64,000 nucleotides of DNA. It comes from Chryseobacterium sp. E1 (GTDB lineage: Bacteria > Bacteroidota > Bacteroidia > Flavobacteriales > Weeksellaceae). The notes beneath the pieces are model-generated. The model was not told where the DNA came from. It did no database searches and was given only the letters and a program-made list of their open reading frames with translations. Every line of letters starts with the position of its first letter. The first letter of the stretch is position 1. Location: NCBI GenBank assembly GCA_019203745.1, contig CP078104.1:992001-1056000 (forward strand). Reading direction: 5' to 3'. Shown piece by piece: positions 31,734-42,713 of the stretch. The translations under genes were made by a program, and so were the position numbers.

Positions 31734-31785
31734 AAAAGCTGTTTCAAGTCAAAAATAGATTTTGAAACAGCTTTTAATTTTTTTG
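31734..31785. terminator. Strong bidirectional terminator
   Basis: 14-base arms AAAAGCTGTTTCAA and TTGAAACAGCTTTT with a 14-base loop and a T-rich tail, between the lectin gene and the convergent MFS gene. Confidence 0.88.
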
Positions 31786-31828
31786 TTTCCACATTTTTTA
31801 AGCTCTGCTCTGTAAGAAACTGTGTTAT

Positions 31829-33024
31829 TTATTTGTCACATGAAACGCATTCTGCAACGTCTTCCTCTTCAGCAGTTGCCGAACCGTAGAGGTACATATA
31901 TCTTACGCTGATCACAAATCCAATAAAGGTCATTCCCACCCCAACCAGTGACGGATAATTGAAAGGTAATCCGTATTCTAAAGGTATCCCTCCAAAAAAG
32001 CTCCCATAGCATTTGCAATATTAAACCCTGCCTGCATAAAGGCAGCTGCCATCATTTCACTTCCCGGTGCCGCTTTCATCATCATAATATTAATAGGTGC
32101 CGCAATCGACATGGATAAAGCTCCGCACATAAAGGTAAGCACAAAGGCAATATTCTGGTGTTCGGAAAGTAAGAATACTCCCATCAGGGAAATCATCATC
32201 AGAAATATCAGAAGTGCACAGGTTTTCTCCGGTCCCAATTTATCTGAAATAACACCTCCTCCCAGGTTTCCTACAACCATTCCGGCTCCTGCCAGCACCA
32301 TTACATAGGCCATCTGACTGGATGCAACTCCCGAAATAACAGTCATTAAAGGTGTAATGTAACTTAACCATGTAAAAAGACCTCCAAACCCGATTGCCGT
32401 AATCGCCAGCACCAGCCATGATTGTTTCTTTTTCAGGAATTTCAGCTCTTCCAGGAAGTGGGTATTTTGATTGGCCTCTATAGCAGGAAGCCATAATTTA
32501 AAACAATAATGCAAAGACACCAATCAAAGCTACAATGGCAAAATACAGTCTCCAGTGGAAGGTATGACCGATATACGTTACCAGGGGAACCATCACCAGA
32601 TTGGCCACGGTGAGCCCTGTAAACATCATCGATATATAAAAGGCTTCTTTTCCTTTTCCTGCCATTTTAGCCGCTACCACAGTGCCTACTCCAAAGAATG
32701 CTCCGTGAGGAAGTCCTGACATGAATCTGATGATCAGCATTGTCCCGTAATTAGGAGCAATGGCGGAAAGCCCGTTGAATAAAGTAAACAGCAACATAAA
32801 AGCAATCAGTACTTTTTCGGCGGAAACTTTACGGAATAGCCGATCAGAATCGGAGCTCCGATCACAACTCCCATTGCATAGGCAGAAATAAGGTGCCCTG
32901 CCTGCGGAATTGAGATCTGTAATGTTTTGGCAATATCCGGAAGCAGTCCCATAACGGTAAATTCTGTGGTTCCTATTCCCAAACCGCCTATTGCCAGCGG
33001 TATTATTCGTTTATCAATCTTCAT
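31829..33024 (-). CDS. MFS transporter (AraJ-like, DHA1 group), frameshifted
   Basis: Inner-membrane proton-linked exporter with 12 predicted helices. The first helix reads LAIGGLGIGTTEFTVMGLLP, typical of AraJ/YdhP-like sugar or drug efflux proteins. The conserved loop motif appears as GLPHGAFFGVGTVVAAKMAG, and AAPINIMMMKAAPGSEMMAA lies in the C-terminal half. Breaks near 32815, 32510 and 31990 need one base each; about 400 residues. The tail has two cysteines (ECVSCDK). The divergent AraC gene next door is its probable regulator. Confidence 0.87.
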
Positions 33025-33208
33025 TATTGCTGATTCTTTTATTACATTAATTTTATATTTAAAAAATGGCCTTACCCATATTCAAAATTATGAAAGTGCA
33101 AAATTCGACAGAAAGATTGAATTTCACTTCTCTCTGAATGATAAAAATTTGCTCCGTATTAACCTTTTTATTTAATTTTATATTCAGAAACAATCAAAAG
33201 AGAACACA

Positions 33209-34107
33209 ATGAAAATTCAGAAAGAAAATATTACGTTTGAAAAGGGGAAGTCGTTCAAGCTTTTCTCTCCTTCTCTGAAAAACTGTTTTTTCTGGCACTA
33301 TCATCCTGAAACAGAACTGGTTTACGTAGAAGCTAACAATGGAATCCGGCATGTAGGCAAGGATATCTCCGGCTTTACAGAAAGTGATCTTTTATTAATT
33401 GGCGCCAATGTTCCTCATCTCAATTTCGATTATGGTATTCAGACGGAATGCAGACAACTTGTACTACAGATGCGGGAAAATTTTCTTCAGGACATTATTC
33501 TGCCTGTTCCTGAATTTGAAAATATAAAAAACCTTTTGGAACGCTCTTATCTGGGTCTGTCCTTTTACGGGGAAACTAAAAAAACAGTGGTTGAAAAGCT
33601 TCAGATCATCAGAGACAAAAATACTTTTGAATCTTTCATCGGACTTATAGAAATTTTGAAAATCCTGGCTGATTCCACTGAGGTAAAGGAGCTCAACAGG
33701 GAAGATACCAGAATCAAATGGTTTTTGAATGACAAGATCAGAATGGGAACAATCTACGACTATATTCATGAAAATTATGATAAAAAACCTAATGTCAATG
33801 ATATAGCCCAAACAGTAGGCTTAAGTACGCCTGCATTCTGCCGTTACTTTAAGAAGCAGACGAATATGACCTTCACTGATTTTGTTAACAATTACAGAAT
33901 CAACCAGGCGAAAATATTTCTGTTAAAAGATTATTCAGTCACGGAAGTCTGTTTTCAGGTAGGTTTTGAAAGTCTTTCTTACTTTAATAAGTTATTCAGC
34001 AGCATACGGGCGAAACGCCATCTGAATTTAAAAAGAAACATTTCAGACCTATTGAAGTCAACGGACGGATTGCGGGAATTACGAGGGAGACTGCGTGTGA
34101 TAAGTAA
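33209..34107 (+). CDS. AraC family regulator, one frameshift
   Basis: Cupin-type N-terminal sensor (FFWHYHPETELVYVEANNGI, LLIGANVPHLNFDYG) and a C-terminal double helix-turn-helix (VNDIAQTVGLSTPAFCRYFK, then VTEVCFQVGFESLSYFNKLF). A missing A near 33995 hides the canonical ending KQHTGETPSEFKKKH; restored, the protein ends at TRETACDK with about 299 residues, and the interspersed repeat starts 47 bases later. Divergent from the MFS exporter, which it probably controls in response to a small ligand. Confidence 0.87.
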
Positions 34108-34154
34108 ATGGAATGATATGTTAACACATAGGTTCTACGGATCTGACGTTTTAA

Positions 34155-34429
34155 GTTTTGGCTAAAGCCGGATGAATGTTTTTATAGAGAAAGCGGGCTA
34201 AAGCCCGCTCCTATTCATAAGTGAGGGCATTTTTATTGTCGGGCAATAAACCATCCCATTAAAACTTCTTTGAATTTTTGACACCTCTCCGGAGGAAGGG
34301 AGTTTGAGTACGTCATTATCAATTTTGCCCATAATAACGTCTAATTTTTACTGCCTGCCAGCTGCAATCTGATACCTAACCCTGCTACCTGAAAAAACAA
34401 AAACCGCTCATTACTGAACGGCCTGTATT
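34155..34429. repeat. Interspersed repeat, copy 2
   Basis: Starts GTTTTGGCTAAAGCCGGATG, contains AAAGCGGGCTAAAGCCCGCT, then TTGACACCTCTCCGGAGG, TGATACCTAA, and ends with the lipA terminator. Same order of blocks as copy 1 at 17801-18060, and again placed directly 3' of a minus-strand gene. Confidence 0.7.
34390..34421 (-). terminator. Intrinsic terminator of lipA
   Basis: Minus-strand arms CCGTTCA and TGAGCGG (one mismatch) followed by TTTTTGTTTTTTC. Confidence 0.7.
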
Positions 34430-35293
34430 TTAGTGAATATGTTTCTCTGCGTGGTAAGAACTTCTTACAAGAGGTGAACTTTCAACGTGTCTGAATCCTA
34501 AGCTTCTTGCAAAATCTCCAAACTCATCAAATTCTTCCGGAGTAATGAATTTCTTTACAGGAAGGTGTTTTTAGTCGGCTGAAGATATTGCCCCAGAGTG
34601 ATCACATCTACATTAGCATTTCTGATGTCTTCAATAGTCTGGAAAACCTCATCTTTGGTTTCTCCCAGCCCAAGCATTACTCCTGTTTTTGTTCTTCTCT
34701 GTCCGGCTTCTTTTAAGTATCTCAATACTTCAAGGCTTCTTTCATATTTAGCCTGAATTCTTACTTCTCTGGTCAGGCGTTTTACCGTTTCCATATTGTG
34801 AGAGATTACTTCAGGTGCTACTTCTACCAATCGATCAAGGTGTTTGGTAATTCCTGGAAATCTGGAATCAATGTTTCCATCGTGGTTCCCGGAGATATCC
34901 TTCTTACAGCATTTACTGTTTCGCCCCAAAGGATAGATCCCATATCTTTCAGATCATCACGGTCTACGGAAGTAAGTACAGCGTGTTTGATCTTCATTAA
35001 TTTAATGGAACGGGCTACTTTTTCAGGTTCATCCCAGTTTACATCCAGTGGTTTTCCTGTTTTTACACCACAAAATCCACAGCTTCTTGTACAGATATTT
35101 CCAAGGATCATGAATGTTGCAGTACCTTCTCCCCAGCACTCCCCATATTCGGGCAGCTTCCGCTCTGGCAAATTGTATTTAATTTATATTTATCAACCAA
35201 GGTTCTCAGTTCTCTGTAGTTCTTTCCTGTAGGAAGTTTTACACGAATCCACTTTGGTTTCTGAACGGTAGTATCTTGAACTAAATTTTCCAT
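34430..35293 (-). CDS. lipA: Lipoyl synthase LipA, frameshifted
   Basis: Radical SAM enzyme inserting two sulfurs into octanoylated carrier proteins. The auxiliary cluster cysteines are in [14 protein letters not shown], and the radical SAM cluster is [10 protein letters not shown] (CX3CX2C). Family blocks [14 protein letters not shown] and [14 protein letters not shown] follow, and the ending has the conserved VRSSYHAE. Breaks near 35140, 34860 and 34575 need one base each; about 288 residues. Start MENLVQDT at an ATG. Confidence 0.93.
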
Positions 35294-35313
35294 TTATTTC
35301 TCAAATTGAGGTT

Positions 35314-35342
35314 CAAAGTTAGTGATTTTTTTATCGAAACAA
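35314..35342 (-). promoter_or_regulatory. Candidate lipA promoter
   Basis: Minus-strand TAACTTTG (35314-35321) matches TAnnTTTG, with a TTG 18 bases upstream (35340-35342). It lies 21 bases upstream of the lipA ATG. Confidence 0.55.
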
Positions 35343-35626
35343 TCAAACACAGGCATTGATGAAACAGATAATTTTGTATTTTAAAACTCAAAATATTTTA
35401 TGAAACCCATATTCCGTCTTCTGTCTCTGATTTTCAGTACGCTTTGTTTTGACTAAAAGAGCATCAACTCAAAAGGTTCAATAATAATTAACCCGTTAAA
35501 GGAATAAAAATCAATCTTCCAACAGGAATCAGAATAGACAGAGAAAAGGCAGTTTTGCTGAGTTTTTACAGAAATCTGTGTCTGCAGAATCAGTGAAAGA
35601 TGGAATCATTATGCTTTCCGACAAAA
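35343..35626 (+). other. Intergenic region with a possible broken small secreted protein gene
   Basis: An 18-residue frame (35400-35456, start MKPIFRLLSLIFSTLCF) looks like a signal peptide and then stops. No continuation in other frames is long enough to identify. It may be a decayed or frameshifted small exported protein. Confidence 0.25.
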
Positions 35627-36185
35627 TCAATTGTCATCAAACTCGTTATTTTTCAATAATTCGGCTAATACTTTTTTGGCACGCATCACACGAACTTTGG
35701 TATTGGCTACAGAAATTCCCAGCTCTTCAGCAATTTCTTTGATGCTTTTTTCTTCAAAAAATCTCAGTTTGATAATATCCTGATAGTTGGCATCCAGAGA
35801 TTCTATGGTTTTGATAATCTTCTTTTGCTCTTCTTCAGAAATAAGAAGTTCTTCGGGGATTTTGCATATTGATTTTTAACTTCATCCAGATTTTCAATGG
35901 AATCTTCATTTTCACGGCTTTTTTTCCGCCAGAAATCAATCACAGTATTCTGGGCAATGGTAAGAATCCATGTTTTAAACTGAAAATGAGGATCGAACAT
36001 ATCCAGCTTCGACAATACTTTGGAGAAAACATTTACGGTGATCTCATCGGCATCATTTTCGTCCCTTACTTTTTTCATGACAAAAGAGAAAACGTCCACC
36101 CAAAAACATTGATGAGTTTAGTCTGAGCCTTCTGATCCTTGTCTTTGGCCTTCTGGATGAGCAGGAATAGCTGTTCGTCGTTCAT
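35627..36185 (-). CDS. ECF-type RNA polymerase sigma factor, frameshifted
   Basis: Sigma-70 family, extracytoplasmic-function type. Region 2: NVFWVDVFSFVMKKVRDEND, then ADEITVNVFSKVLSKLDMFD and FKTWILTIAQNTVIDFWRKK. Region 4: IIKLRFFEEKSIKEIAEELG and SVANTKVRVMRAKK, restored after a break near 35860; another break is near 36105. About 187 residues ending LLKNNEFDDN. No anti-sigma gene is adjacent. Confidence 0.87.
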
Positions 36186-36439
36186 TAATAACAAATATAG
36201 AGTATTTGAGGCAAAAAGGCAAATTGTGAAATGGCAAAAACAGAGAGGTGGGAAGCCGGAAGAAGGAAGCTGGAAGTTCCTGTTGAATGAAGTTTTTAGC
36301 CGGGCTCAAAATTAATACTGTATTAAATCCTACTTATTTTTCAAACTTCTATAACTCCCCTCTTCCAGCCTCCAACTTCCTTACCTTAATTTATTTATCT
36401 TAAATAATTCTCAGCTCTCTTCAATACTTCTGAATTTAT

Positions 36440-36447
36440 TATCTTTG
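36440..36447 (+). promoter_or_regulatory. tyrS promoter -7 box
   Basis: TATCTTTG, a perfect match, 29 bases before the ATG. Upstream of it, segments around 36260 and 36365 (GGAAGCTGGAAG and CTTCCAGCCTCC) are roughly inverted and could pair. Confidence 0.5.
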
Positions 36448-36476
36448 CGTTTTAAAATTTTAAAGTAAAAAATCAA

Positions 36477-37771
36477 ATGAATTCCTTTATAGAAGAACTG
36501 AAATGGCGTGGTCTGTTTGCCGATATGATGCCAGGAACCGATGAACAACTGAATAAAGAGGTAACTACTGCATATATTGGTTTTGATCCTACTGCCGATT
36601 CTTTACATATCGGAAGTCTTATCCAGATAAAAATTCTCGCTCACTTCCAGCAGCATGGTCACAAGCCAATTGCTTTAGTAGGAGGTGCTACAGGAATGAT
36701 CGGAGATCCATCCGGTAAATCTGCAGAAAGAAATCTTCTGGATGAAGAAACTCTTTTACATTATGTAGATTGTCTGAAAAACCAGCTTTCAAGGTTCCTG
36801 GATTTTGCAGGGAATGAGCCTAACAAGGCTGAACTGGTCAACAACTACGACTGGATGAAGAATATTTCTTTCCTTGATTTTGCTAAAAATGTGGGGAAGA
36901 ATATTACGGTCAACTACATGATGGCTAAAGATTCTGTAAAGAAAAGATTCTCCGGAGAAAGCGGGGCAGATGGAATGAGCTTTACAGAATTTACCTATCA
37001 GCTGATTCAGGGATATGATTTCCTTCACCTGTACCAAAACAATAATGTAAAACTACAGATGGGAGGTTCAGACCAGTGGGGAAATATCACTACCGGAACT
37101 GAGCTGATCCGAAGAAAGGCCCAAGGAGAAGCATTCGCCCTTACAGTTCCTTTGATTACAAAAGCTGACGGATCTAAATTCGGAAAGTCTGAAAGCGGAG
37201 AAAACTACTGGCTTGATAAAAGAAAACTTCACCTTATAAATTCTACCAGTTCTGGCTGAATGCAACGGATGAAGATGCTGAAAGATTCATCAAATTCTAT
37301 ACTTTCTTAGGAAAAGAAGAGATTGAAGCATTAATAGAAGAGCATAAAACTGCTGCTCACGAAAGAAAGCTGCAAAAGAAACTTGCTGAAGAGGTAACCG
37401 TTTGGGTACATGGTAAAGAAGAGTATGAAAAGGCACTTAAAGCTTCTGAAATTCTTTTCGGACGTTCTACTGCCGAAGATCTGGTAAGCCTTGATGAAGA
37501 AACGTTCCTTGAAGTTTTTGACGGGGTTCCTCAAAAAGAGGTTGCTAAAGCAGATGTGCTGGGCGTAAATATCATTGATCTTCTTTCTGAAAAATCAGGA
37601 TTTTTAAAGTCTAAAAGTGAAGCCCAGAGAGAGATCAAAGGAAATTCAATTTCTGTAAACAAACAAAAGGTGAATGATACTTTTACAGCTAATGAAAGTG
37701 ATCTTATTGACGGCAAATTCTTATTGCTTCAAAAAGGAAAGAAAAGCTATTTTATTGTAAAGGTAATCTAA
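36477..37771 (+). CDS. tyrS: Tyrosyl-tRNA synthetase, one frameshift
   Basis: Class I synthetase charging tRNA-Tyr. Class motif [15 protein letters not shown] (HIGH-type), ligand-binding [13 protein letters not shown] and [14 protein letters not shown], and KMSKS-type [13 protein letters not shown]-terminal S4 RNA-binding domain follows ([20 protein letters not shown]). One base missing near 37240 splits the frame just after ENYWLDKRK; about 432 residues. A conserved single-copy enzyme, so the break is almost certainly a sequence error. Confidence 0.95.
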
Positions 37772-37793
37772 ATACAATACAAATTAAAACATA

Positions 37794-37835
37794 AAACCTG
37801 TTTAAACTTTTTAGAGAAAGAGTTTAAACAGGTTT
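37794..37835 (+). terminator. Intrinsic terminator of tyrS
   Basis: Arms AAACCTGTTTAAAC and GTTTAAACAGGTTT with a 14-base loop and T-rich tail. Confidence 0.88.
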
Positions 37836-37930
37836 ATTTATTATCTGTTAAAAAAAAAAAACCGCAGATAAGTTCCACGGTTTCATTGAGAAAAGTATCA
37901 ATTTTTAGCATTAAAAATCTGTTCACATCT

Positions 37931-38435
37931 CTAGAACTTATAAGTAAGCCCGGCTTTTCCGCCTGAAGCTACAGTTCCACCACCCAGCTCTACATGGAAG
38001 CAAGGTTATTGGTAAAAAGTATCTTCCTCCTACCTGACCTGCAAAACCTATTCCCGAAGATTTCCCGTCAAAATAATCATAGTCTGATCCGTTATACTTA
38101 TAGGAAAATGAGTTATAGGCCAGCGTGGCACCTGCATAAAAATCCCATTTATTAGGAATTTTCAAGAGTGTATTGAAATGATAATTCCCGTTGGCTCCTA
38201 TGCCCAGCCAGCTTCCTTTGATGTCTCCGGTATATTTTTCAGTGGCATAGCTGCCTTGAATTCCCACTGTGATATCATTGTGTATGGCATAGTCTACACC
38301 TACTGATACCGGCAATCCCCATCCGTTAGCAACACCTATACCTACGTTGATCTGAGCTTCTCCTTTCTGTATTCTCTGTGCATTCATAATACCAAACAAG
38401 GATATCATCCCCAGTATAAAAATTCTCTGTTTCAT
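37931..38435 (-). CDS. Outer-membrane beta-barrel protein, frameshifted
   Basis: Signal peptide MKQRIFILGMISLFGIMNAQ, then alternating hydrophobic strands (INVGIGVANGWGLPVSVGVD, FYAGATLAYNSFSYKYNGSD) and a last strand restored as GGGTVASGGKAGLTYKF with a C-terminal phenylalanine, typical of porin-fold barrels. Two single-base losses near 38018 and 37995. About 168 residues, consistent with an eight-stranded barrel. Specific role unknown. A ten-A run with a weak hairpin follows its stop. Confidence 0.75.
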
Positions 38436-38612
38436 TTTAATAATTTAGTTATGATTATTATCTGTTTCCGCAAAACTATCAGAGAATATTGTGGCGCAAC
38501 CCTAAAAAAATGTATTTTTTCTACCTATTTTCCGGTATTTTTCATCCGTATTTTTTTAATTATATTCACATATTCATAAAAAAGCTGAACGACAACGTTG
38601 AAAATTAAACTG

Positions 38613-40607
38613 ATGAAGCGATTATGGTGTATTTTATATATTCTAATCCACTTTACCGTAAAGGCTCAGGGGCTATTTCCCATTAACGAAATAAAATATG
38701 TTGACAGCCTTCAATTCAGAACCGGCAGCCATGTAGATGTCATTTCTAAAGCTGATGCCTATTTTCATCTTTCCGATTATTATAAAAACACGGATAGCAT
38801 TTTAAGTAAAAAATATCTGCAAAGCGGAAAACAACTGGGAACACAGGATCGTTTTACAGCGGCTGTCTATTATTATTATGAAGGATTGTATTATCAGGAT
38901 CTGAATAAGGATAAAGCAACGGTATCATTCCGTAAAGCTATTGCAAAGCTTTCTGAATTCAAAAGCCAAAAAGCTGATTCCTACCTCTCTTTATGCTGGT
39001 ACAATTACGGTATTCTGCAGAAAAATAAAGAAGGCTATCCTTTCCTGATCAAAACCATGCTTGAAAAAAGCATTCCCACCGTTGAAAAATACGGAGATAC
39101 CAAGATCCTGGGATTTCTGTACACCCAACTGGCCCTCATGCTCACCTATAATGCGGAATTTGAAAAGGCAGGTTATTATAATGAGAAAGCAATTCATATC
39201 CTCGAAAAAAAAGCACCTCATTCTACAGAGCTTTTTTATGCCTATCTTAATACCAACAGCAACTATTGCTACCATGCAAAGTGCAGTATGGGAAAACAGT
39301 TTCTGGATAAGGCAGGAAAAATGGTGCGCCCTTATCCTGAATCATCTTCCAATACGTTCTATTACTACAATCTGGCATTATATTTCATAGGGCAGCAAGA
39401 GCATATCCAGGTTCTCCAAACTATAGAAAAAGGATTGTCTTATGCCCGGAAATACAATCAGAGACTGCTGATGCAGATGTTCTATTTTCATAAGTATGAT
39501 ACCTACAAAAAGATCAAAAGATATAAGGAAGCCAAAAGCCTGCTGGAAGAGATTCTGGCAGAAAAAACACTTGCCCGTGATCTCAACAACAGGAAAACCA
39601 TCTACAGCCATCTGTCCAGCATCAATGAAATTATGGGAAACCCCGGTGAAGCTTTAATCTGGGAGAAAAAATATTCAAAACTCAATGACAGCCTGAATGC
39701 TGAGAATATAAAACTGGAGATCAATAAACTGGAAGCCCGATTCAACGCTTCTGAAAAGGAGAAAAAAATAGCTTATCTGAATGCTGAAAAGAATCAGAAA
39801 GAAATGGAGGTCAATCAAAAAAACTCTTATTTATGGGTTTTGAGCCTGATCCTTTTATTATTTTTAAGTCTTCTGATTTTCCTTTTTATCATTTACAGAA
39901 AAAACAAAAAGCTTTCTGAACAGAAAGAGATCAACCTTCAGCAGAAAATAGAAGACATCAAACAGAAAGAGGAACTGGCGCTTACCAAAGCAATCCTTGA
40001 AGGGGAAGAAAGGGAAAGAGAACGTGTAGCAAAAGATCTTCATGACGGTCTTGGCGGTATGCTGGCAGGAGTTAAAATCAATCTTTCCACCTGGTCTTCC
40101 AATCAGCTGGATCCTGAGCAGCATCAGGATTTTTATAAAATACTGAATCAGCTTGACAACTCTGTAACAGAACTCAGGCATGTGGCCAGAAACCTGATGC
40201 CCGAGTCTCTCCTAAAATTCGGACTGGAAACGGCATTAAGCGATCTCTGTGAATTTTATGGAAGAAAAGATCTTGAAATTTACTTTGAGCCCCTGAATAT
40301 TGAGAAAAATCTGGCCCTGGCTGTACAGCTAAATATTTACAGAATCGTACAGGAACTCTTAGCTAATGCTGTAAAACACGCAGAAGCCACCAATATTCTC
40401 CTTCAGTGCTCCCAATCCGGAGAAAGCTTCCTGATCACCATTGAAGACAATGGAAAAGGATTTGATAAGGATATAGAAAATACCACTAAAAATATGGGCC
40501 TCCGCAATCTTAAAAACCGGGTCAACTATCTGAAAGGGAAAATGGAAGTCAGCTCAGACAGCCAGGGCACAACGATTAATATAGAACTCAATATAGATGG
40601 AGAATAA
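38613..40607 (+). CDS. Sensor histidine kinase with N-terminal TPR repeats
   Basis: 664 residues, intact, the longest undamaged gene here. Signal peptide MKRLWCILYILIHFTVKAQG (a TTG 15 bases upstream is less likely). A periplasmic TPR-like region of about 360 residues follows, then a coiled coil, one membrane helix (VLSLILLLFLSLLIFLFIIY), the HisKA_3 phosphoacceptor ERERVAKDLHDGLGGML, and ATP boxes NAVKHAEATNI and ITIEDNGKGFD. The response-regulator gene starts inside its last codons, so the two are translationally coupled. Confidence 0.92.
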   Translation: MKRLWCILYILIHFTVKAQGLFPINEIKYVDSLQFRTGSHVDVISKADAYFHLSDYYKNTDSILSKKYLQSGKQLGTQDRFTAAVYYYYEGLYYQDLNKDKATVSFRKAIAKLSEFKSQKADSYLSLCWYNYGILQKNKEGYPFLIKTMLEKSIPTVEKYGDTKILGFLYTQLALMLTYNAEFEKAGYYNEKAIHILEKKAPHSTELFYAYLNTNSNYCYHAKCSMGKQFLDKAGKMVRPYPESSSNTFYYYNLALYFIGQQEHIQVLQTIEKGLSYARKYNQRLLMQMFYFHKYDTYKKIKRYKEAKSLLEEILAEKTLARDLNNRKTIYSHLSSINEIMGNPGEALIWEKKYSKLNDSLNAENIKLEINKLEARFNASEKEKKIAYLNAEKNQKEMEVNQKNSYLWVLSLILLLFLSLLIFLFIIYRKNKKLSEQKEINLQQKIEDIKQKEELALTKAILEGEERERERVAKDLHDGLGGMLAGVKINLSTWSSNQLDPEQHQDFYKILNQLDNSVTELRHVARNLMPESLLKFGLETALSDLCEFYGRKDLEIYFEPLNIEKNLALAVQLNIYRIVQELLANAVKHAEATNILLQCSQSGESFLITIEDNGKGFDKDIENTTKNMGLRNLKNRVNYLKGKMEVSSDSQGTTINIELNIDGE

Positions 40608-41234
40608 AAAAATAAACATTGTCATCGTAGATGATCACCCTATCGTCATCGAAGGTTTGAAAATGATGCTGAACAGCCAGCCTTTTTCAATGTAACAGAA
40701 ACTTTTACTTCCGGTTCGGAAATCATCCGTTTCATAAAGTCTCATCAGGTTGATATTATCCTTCTGGACATTACCCTTCCGGATGCCAATGGTACGGACC
40801 TCTGCCGGGAAATTAAAAAAATCTCACCGGATATTTCAGTAATTATGTTCAGTAACCGTTCGGAAAGAAGCATCATCATGCAGTCTATACAAAACGGAGC
40901 AAGCGGATACCTTTTAAAGAATACCTCCATCAGTGAACTGGCAGTATGCATCAAAGGGGCACTTTCCGGAGATATCGTATTCTGTAATGAAACAAAACAG
41001 ATCATCAGCCGCCCTTCACAAAATGATCTTCCCATACCAAGGCTTACCAAAAGGGAAAAACAGATCTTACAAATGGTAGCCCAGGGGAAAACGAGTAATA
41101 TGATTGCTGAAGAACTGTTTTTAAGTCCTCTTACTGTAGATACACACCGAAAGAATTTATTGCAGAAATTTCAGGCGAAAAATTCAACAGAGCTGATCAA
41201 CCGTGCCGTACAGCAGCATATGATTGAAGAATAA
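40598..41234 (+). CDS. NarL/FixJ-type response regulator, one frameshift
   Basis: Receiver domain (IVIVDDHPIVIEGLKMML, phosphoacceptor in IILLDITLPDANG) and a LuxR-type helix-turn-helix (LTKREKQILQMVAQGKTSNM, IAEELFLSPLTVDTHRKNL). One T missing near 40685 splits it; about 212 residues. It overlaps the end of the kinase gene by ten bases and is its cognate partner. Confidence 0.92.
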
Positions 41235-41236
41235 AA

Positions 41237-41257
41237 AAACCGCTGTAAAAGCGGTTT
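41237..41257 (+). terminator. Intrinsic terminator
   Basis: Arms AAACCGCT and AGCGGTTT, tight loop, A-run before and T after, so it may work both ways. Confidence 0.8.
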
Positions 41258-41279
41258 ATATGATTAATATTTAAATATT

Positions 41280-41710
41280 TTATGGCTCTAAGAAACTGAA
41301 ATCCAAAGATACAGACTTTTCTCCCTTTCCTACTACTTTTGCTGTTCTGACCACTTCTCCATCTACATAAAGATTGATCGTCAATTCTGAAGTATCTTCA
41401 GGCAATTTTGCTCTTGCATCAAGGTTCAACTGTGCCTGGCTGGAGTTTACAAAAAACTCTCCACTATTCCATGCTGATTTCAGAGGAGTTACCGGATTAC
41501 TTAAAATAGTATTCTGAACAGTACCTACCTGAGTAACAACAGCGATAAGCTCTCCTCCTGTAGTAGTTTTTGCTTCAAACTGAACCACATGATCCTGAAA
41601 TTCATCATCGTCATCTTTTTTACAAGAATTGAATACGGTGATCGCTGAAAATAATAAAACGAATAAAAAGAAAGTCTTAGTAAACTTTTTGAATTGTAAA
41701 ATTGCTTCAT
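41280..41710 (-). CDS. Lipoprotein of unknown function, frameshifted
   Basis: After single-base repairs between 41600 and 41680 the start becomes a hydrophobic signal ending NSCKKDDDDEFQDH, a typical Bacteroidota lipobox with acidic residues after it. The mature part is a small beta-sandwich-like domain (TTGGELIAVVTQVGTVQNTI, ELTINLYVDGEVVRTAKVVG). About 145 residues. No known family. Confidence 0.68.
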
Positions 41711-41953
41711 TTCTCCAAATAGATTTTTAATGTTTCAAATATAGGTTTTTATTAATATAAAAATAACTTTTATGAAAATTTTCCAATAAAGATTTGCAAA
41801 CAATATCAAATCGGCAAAAGTAAAAATACTTCGTAAAACACAATATTACAGCACAAATAATCATTTTTTGAATATAAAATATGTTCACACGAAAGTTCTT
41901 TGTACGAATGGCAAAAATGGGGAACAATCTGATTTATTAATTATATTTGCTGT

Positions 41954-42591
41954 ATGAATTTAGATTACCTAGTAAGAGAGCCGGAACATATTACCCGAGC
42001 ACGCCTGTTCTTTTTATGCTTCACGGTTATGGCAGCAATGAGCAGGATCTTTTCAGTTTCAGGGAAACTCTTCCCTCCGACTGGCTTATCGTTAGCTTCA
42101 GAGCACCAAGAGACACGCAGTTTGAAGGATATTCATGGTATGATATCAATTTCAATGATCCTGAAAACTTCATTGATGTGCCTCAGGCTAAAGAATCTTT
42201 AAACGCAGTTCTGGAAAGCATACTGAAAATCATCAATCATTATGGCCTTACAGAAGGCAAAACTCATTTGTGCGGCTTCAGTCAGGGCGGAATATTGTGT
42301 TATGCCCTAGCCTTAAAATATCCTGATCTTTTTAATTATGTTGCCTGTCTGAGCGCTTATCCTGAGGAAAAAATCCTGGATGGCATTGTAAAAGACAAAA
42401 AGAAACTTGAAAGACTCAGATTCTTTATTTCACACGGTACTGATGACGCTGTTATCCCTCTTGAGTGGGGAAGAAAAGCGGCAGACCTTCTTTATGACCT
42501 GAGCTGCTATTTCACTTTCAGGGAATATATGAGCGGTCATGGCGTGAATCAGAAAAACTATATGGATCTGATGGAGTTTTTCTCCAAATAA
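41954..42591 (+). CDS. Carboxylesterase/phospholipase-type hydrolase, one frameshift
   Basis: Alpha/beta hydrolase of the YpfH/carboxylesterase group, about 212 residues. Oxyanion strand PVLFMLHGYGSNEQDLFSF, nucleophile LCGFSQGGILCYALALKYPD, acid in SHGTDDAVIPLEWG, and histidine in MSGHGVNQ. One base missing near 42003 separates the ATG start (MNLDYLVREPEHITR) from the body. Likely acts on small esters or lysophospholipids. Monocistronic. Confidence 0.85.
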
Positions 42592-42650
42592 GCCTGATCC
42601 TGTTTTTTTAATATATTTAAGGTTTCACACTACTTCATTGTAGTTTATAT

Positions 42651-42679
42651 AAACATTCCTGCATTTGGAATGTTTTTTT
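42651..42679 (+). terminator. Intrinsic terminator
   Basis: Arms AAACATTCC and GGAATGTTT, seven-base loop, T-run, between two plus-strand genes. Confidence 0.82.
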
Positions 42680-42713
42680 ATTATAATATTAATAAATTCA
42701 GTAAATTCAGTAA

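Noticed and set aside
36477..37771. Programmed frameshift in tyrS and other conserved genes
   Set aside because: The breaks have no slippery-site plus structure pattern, occur in unrelated genes and always need an added base, so sequence error is simpler.
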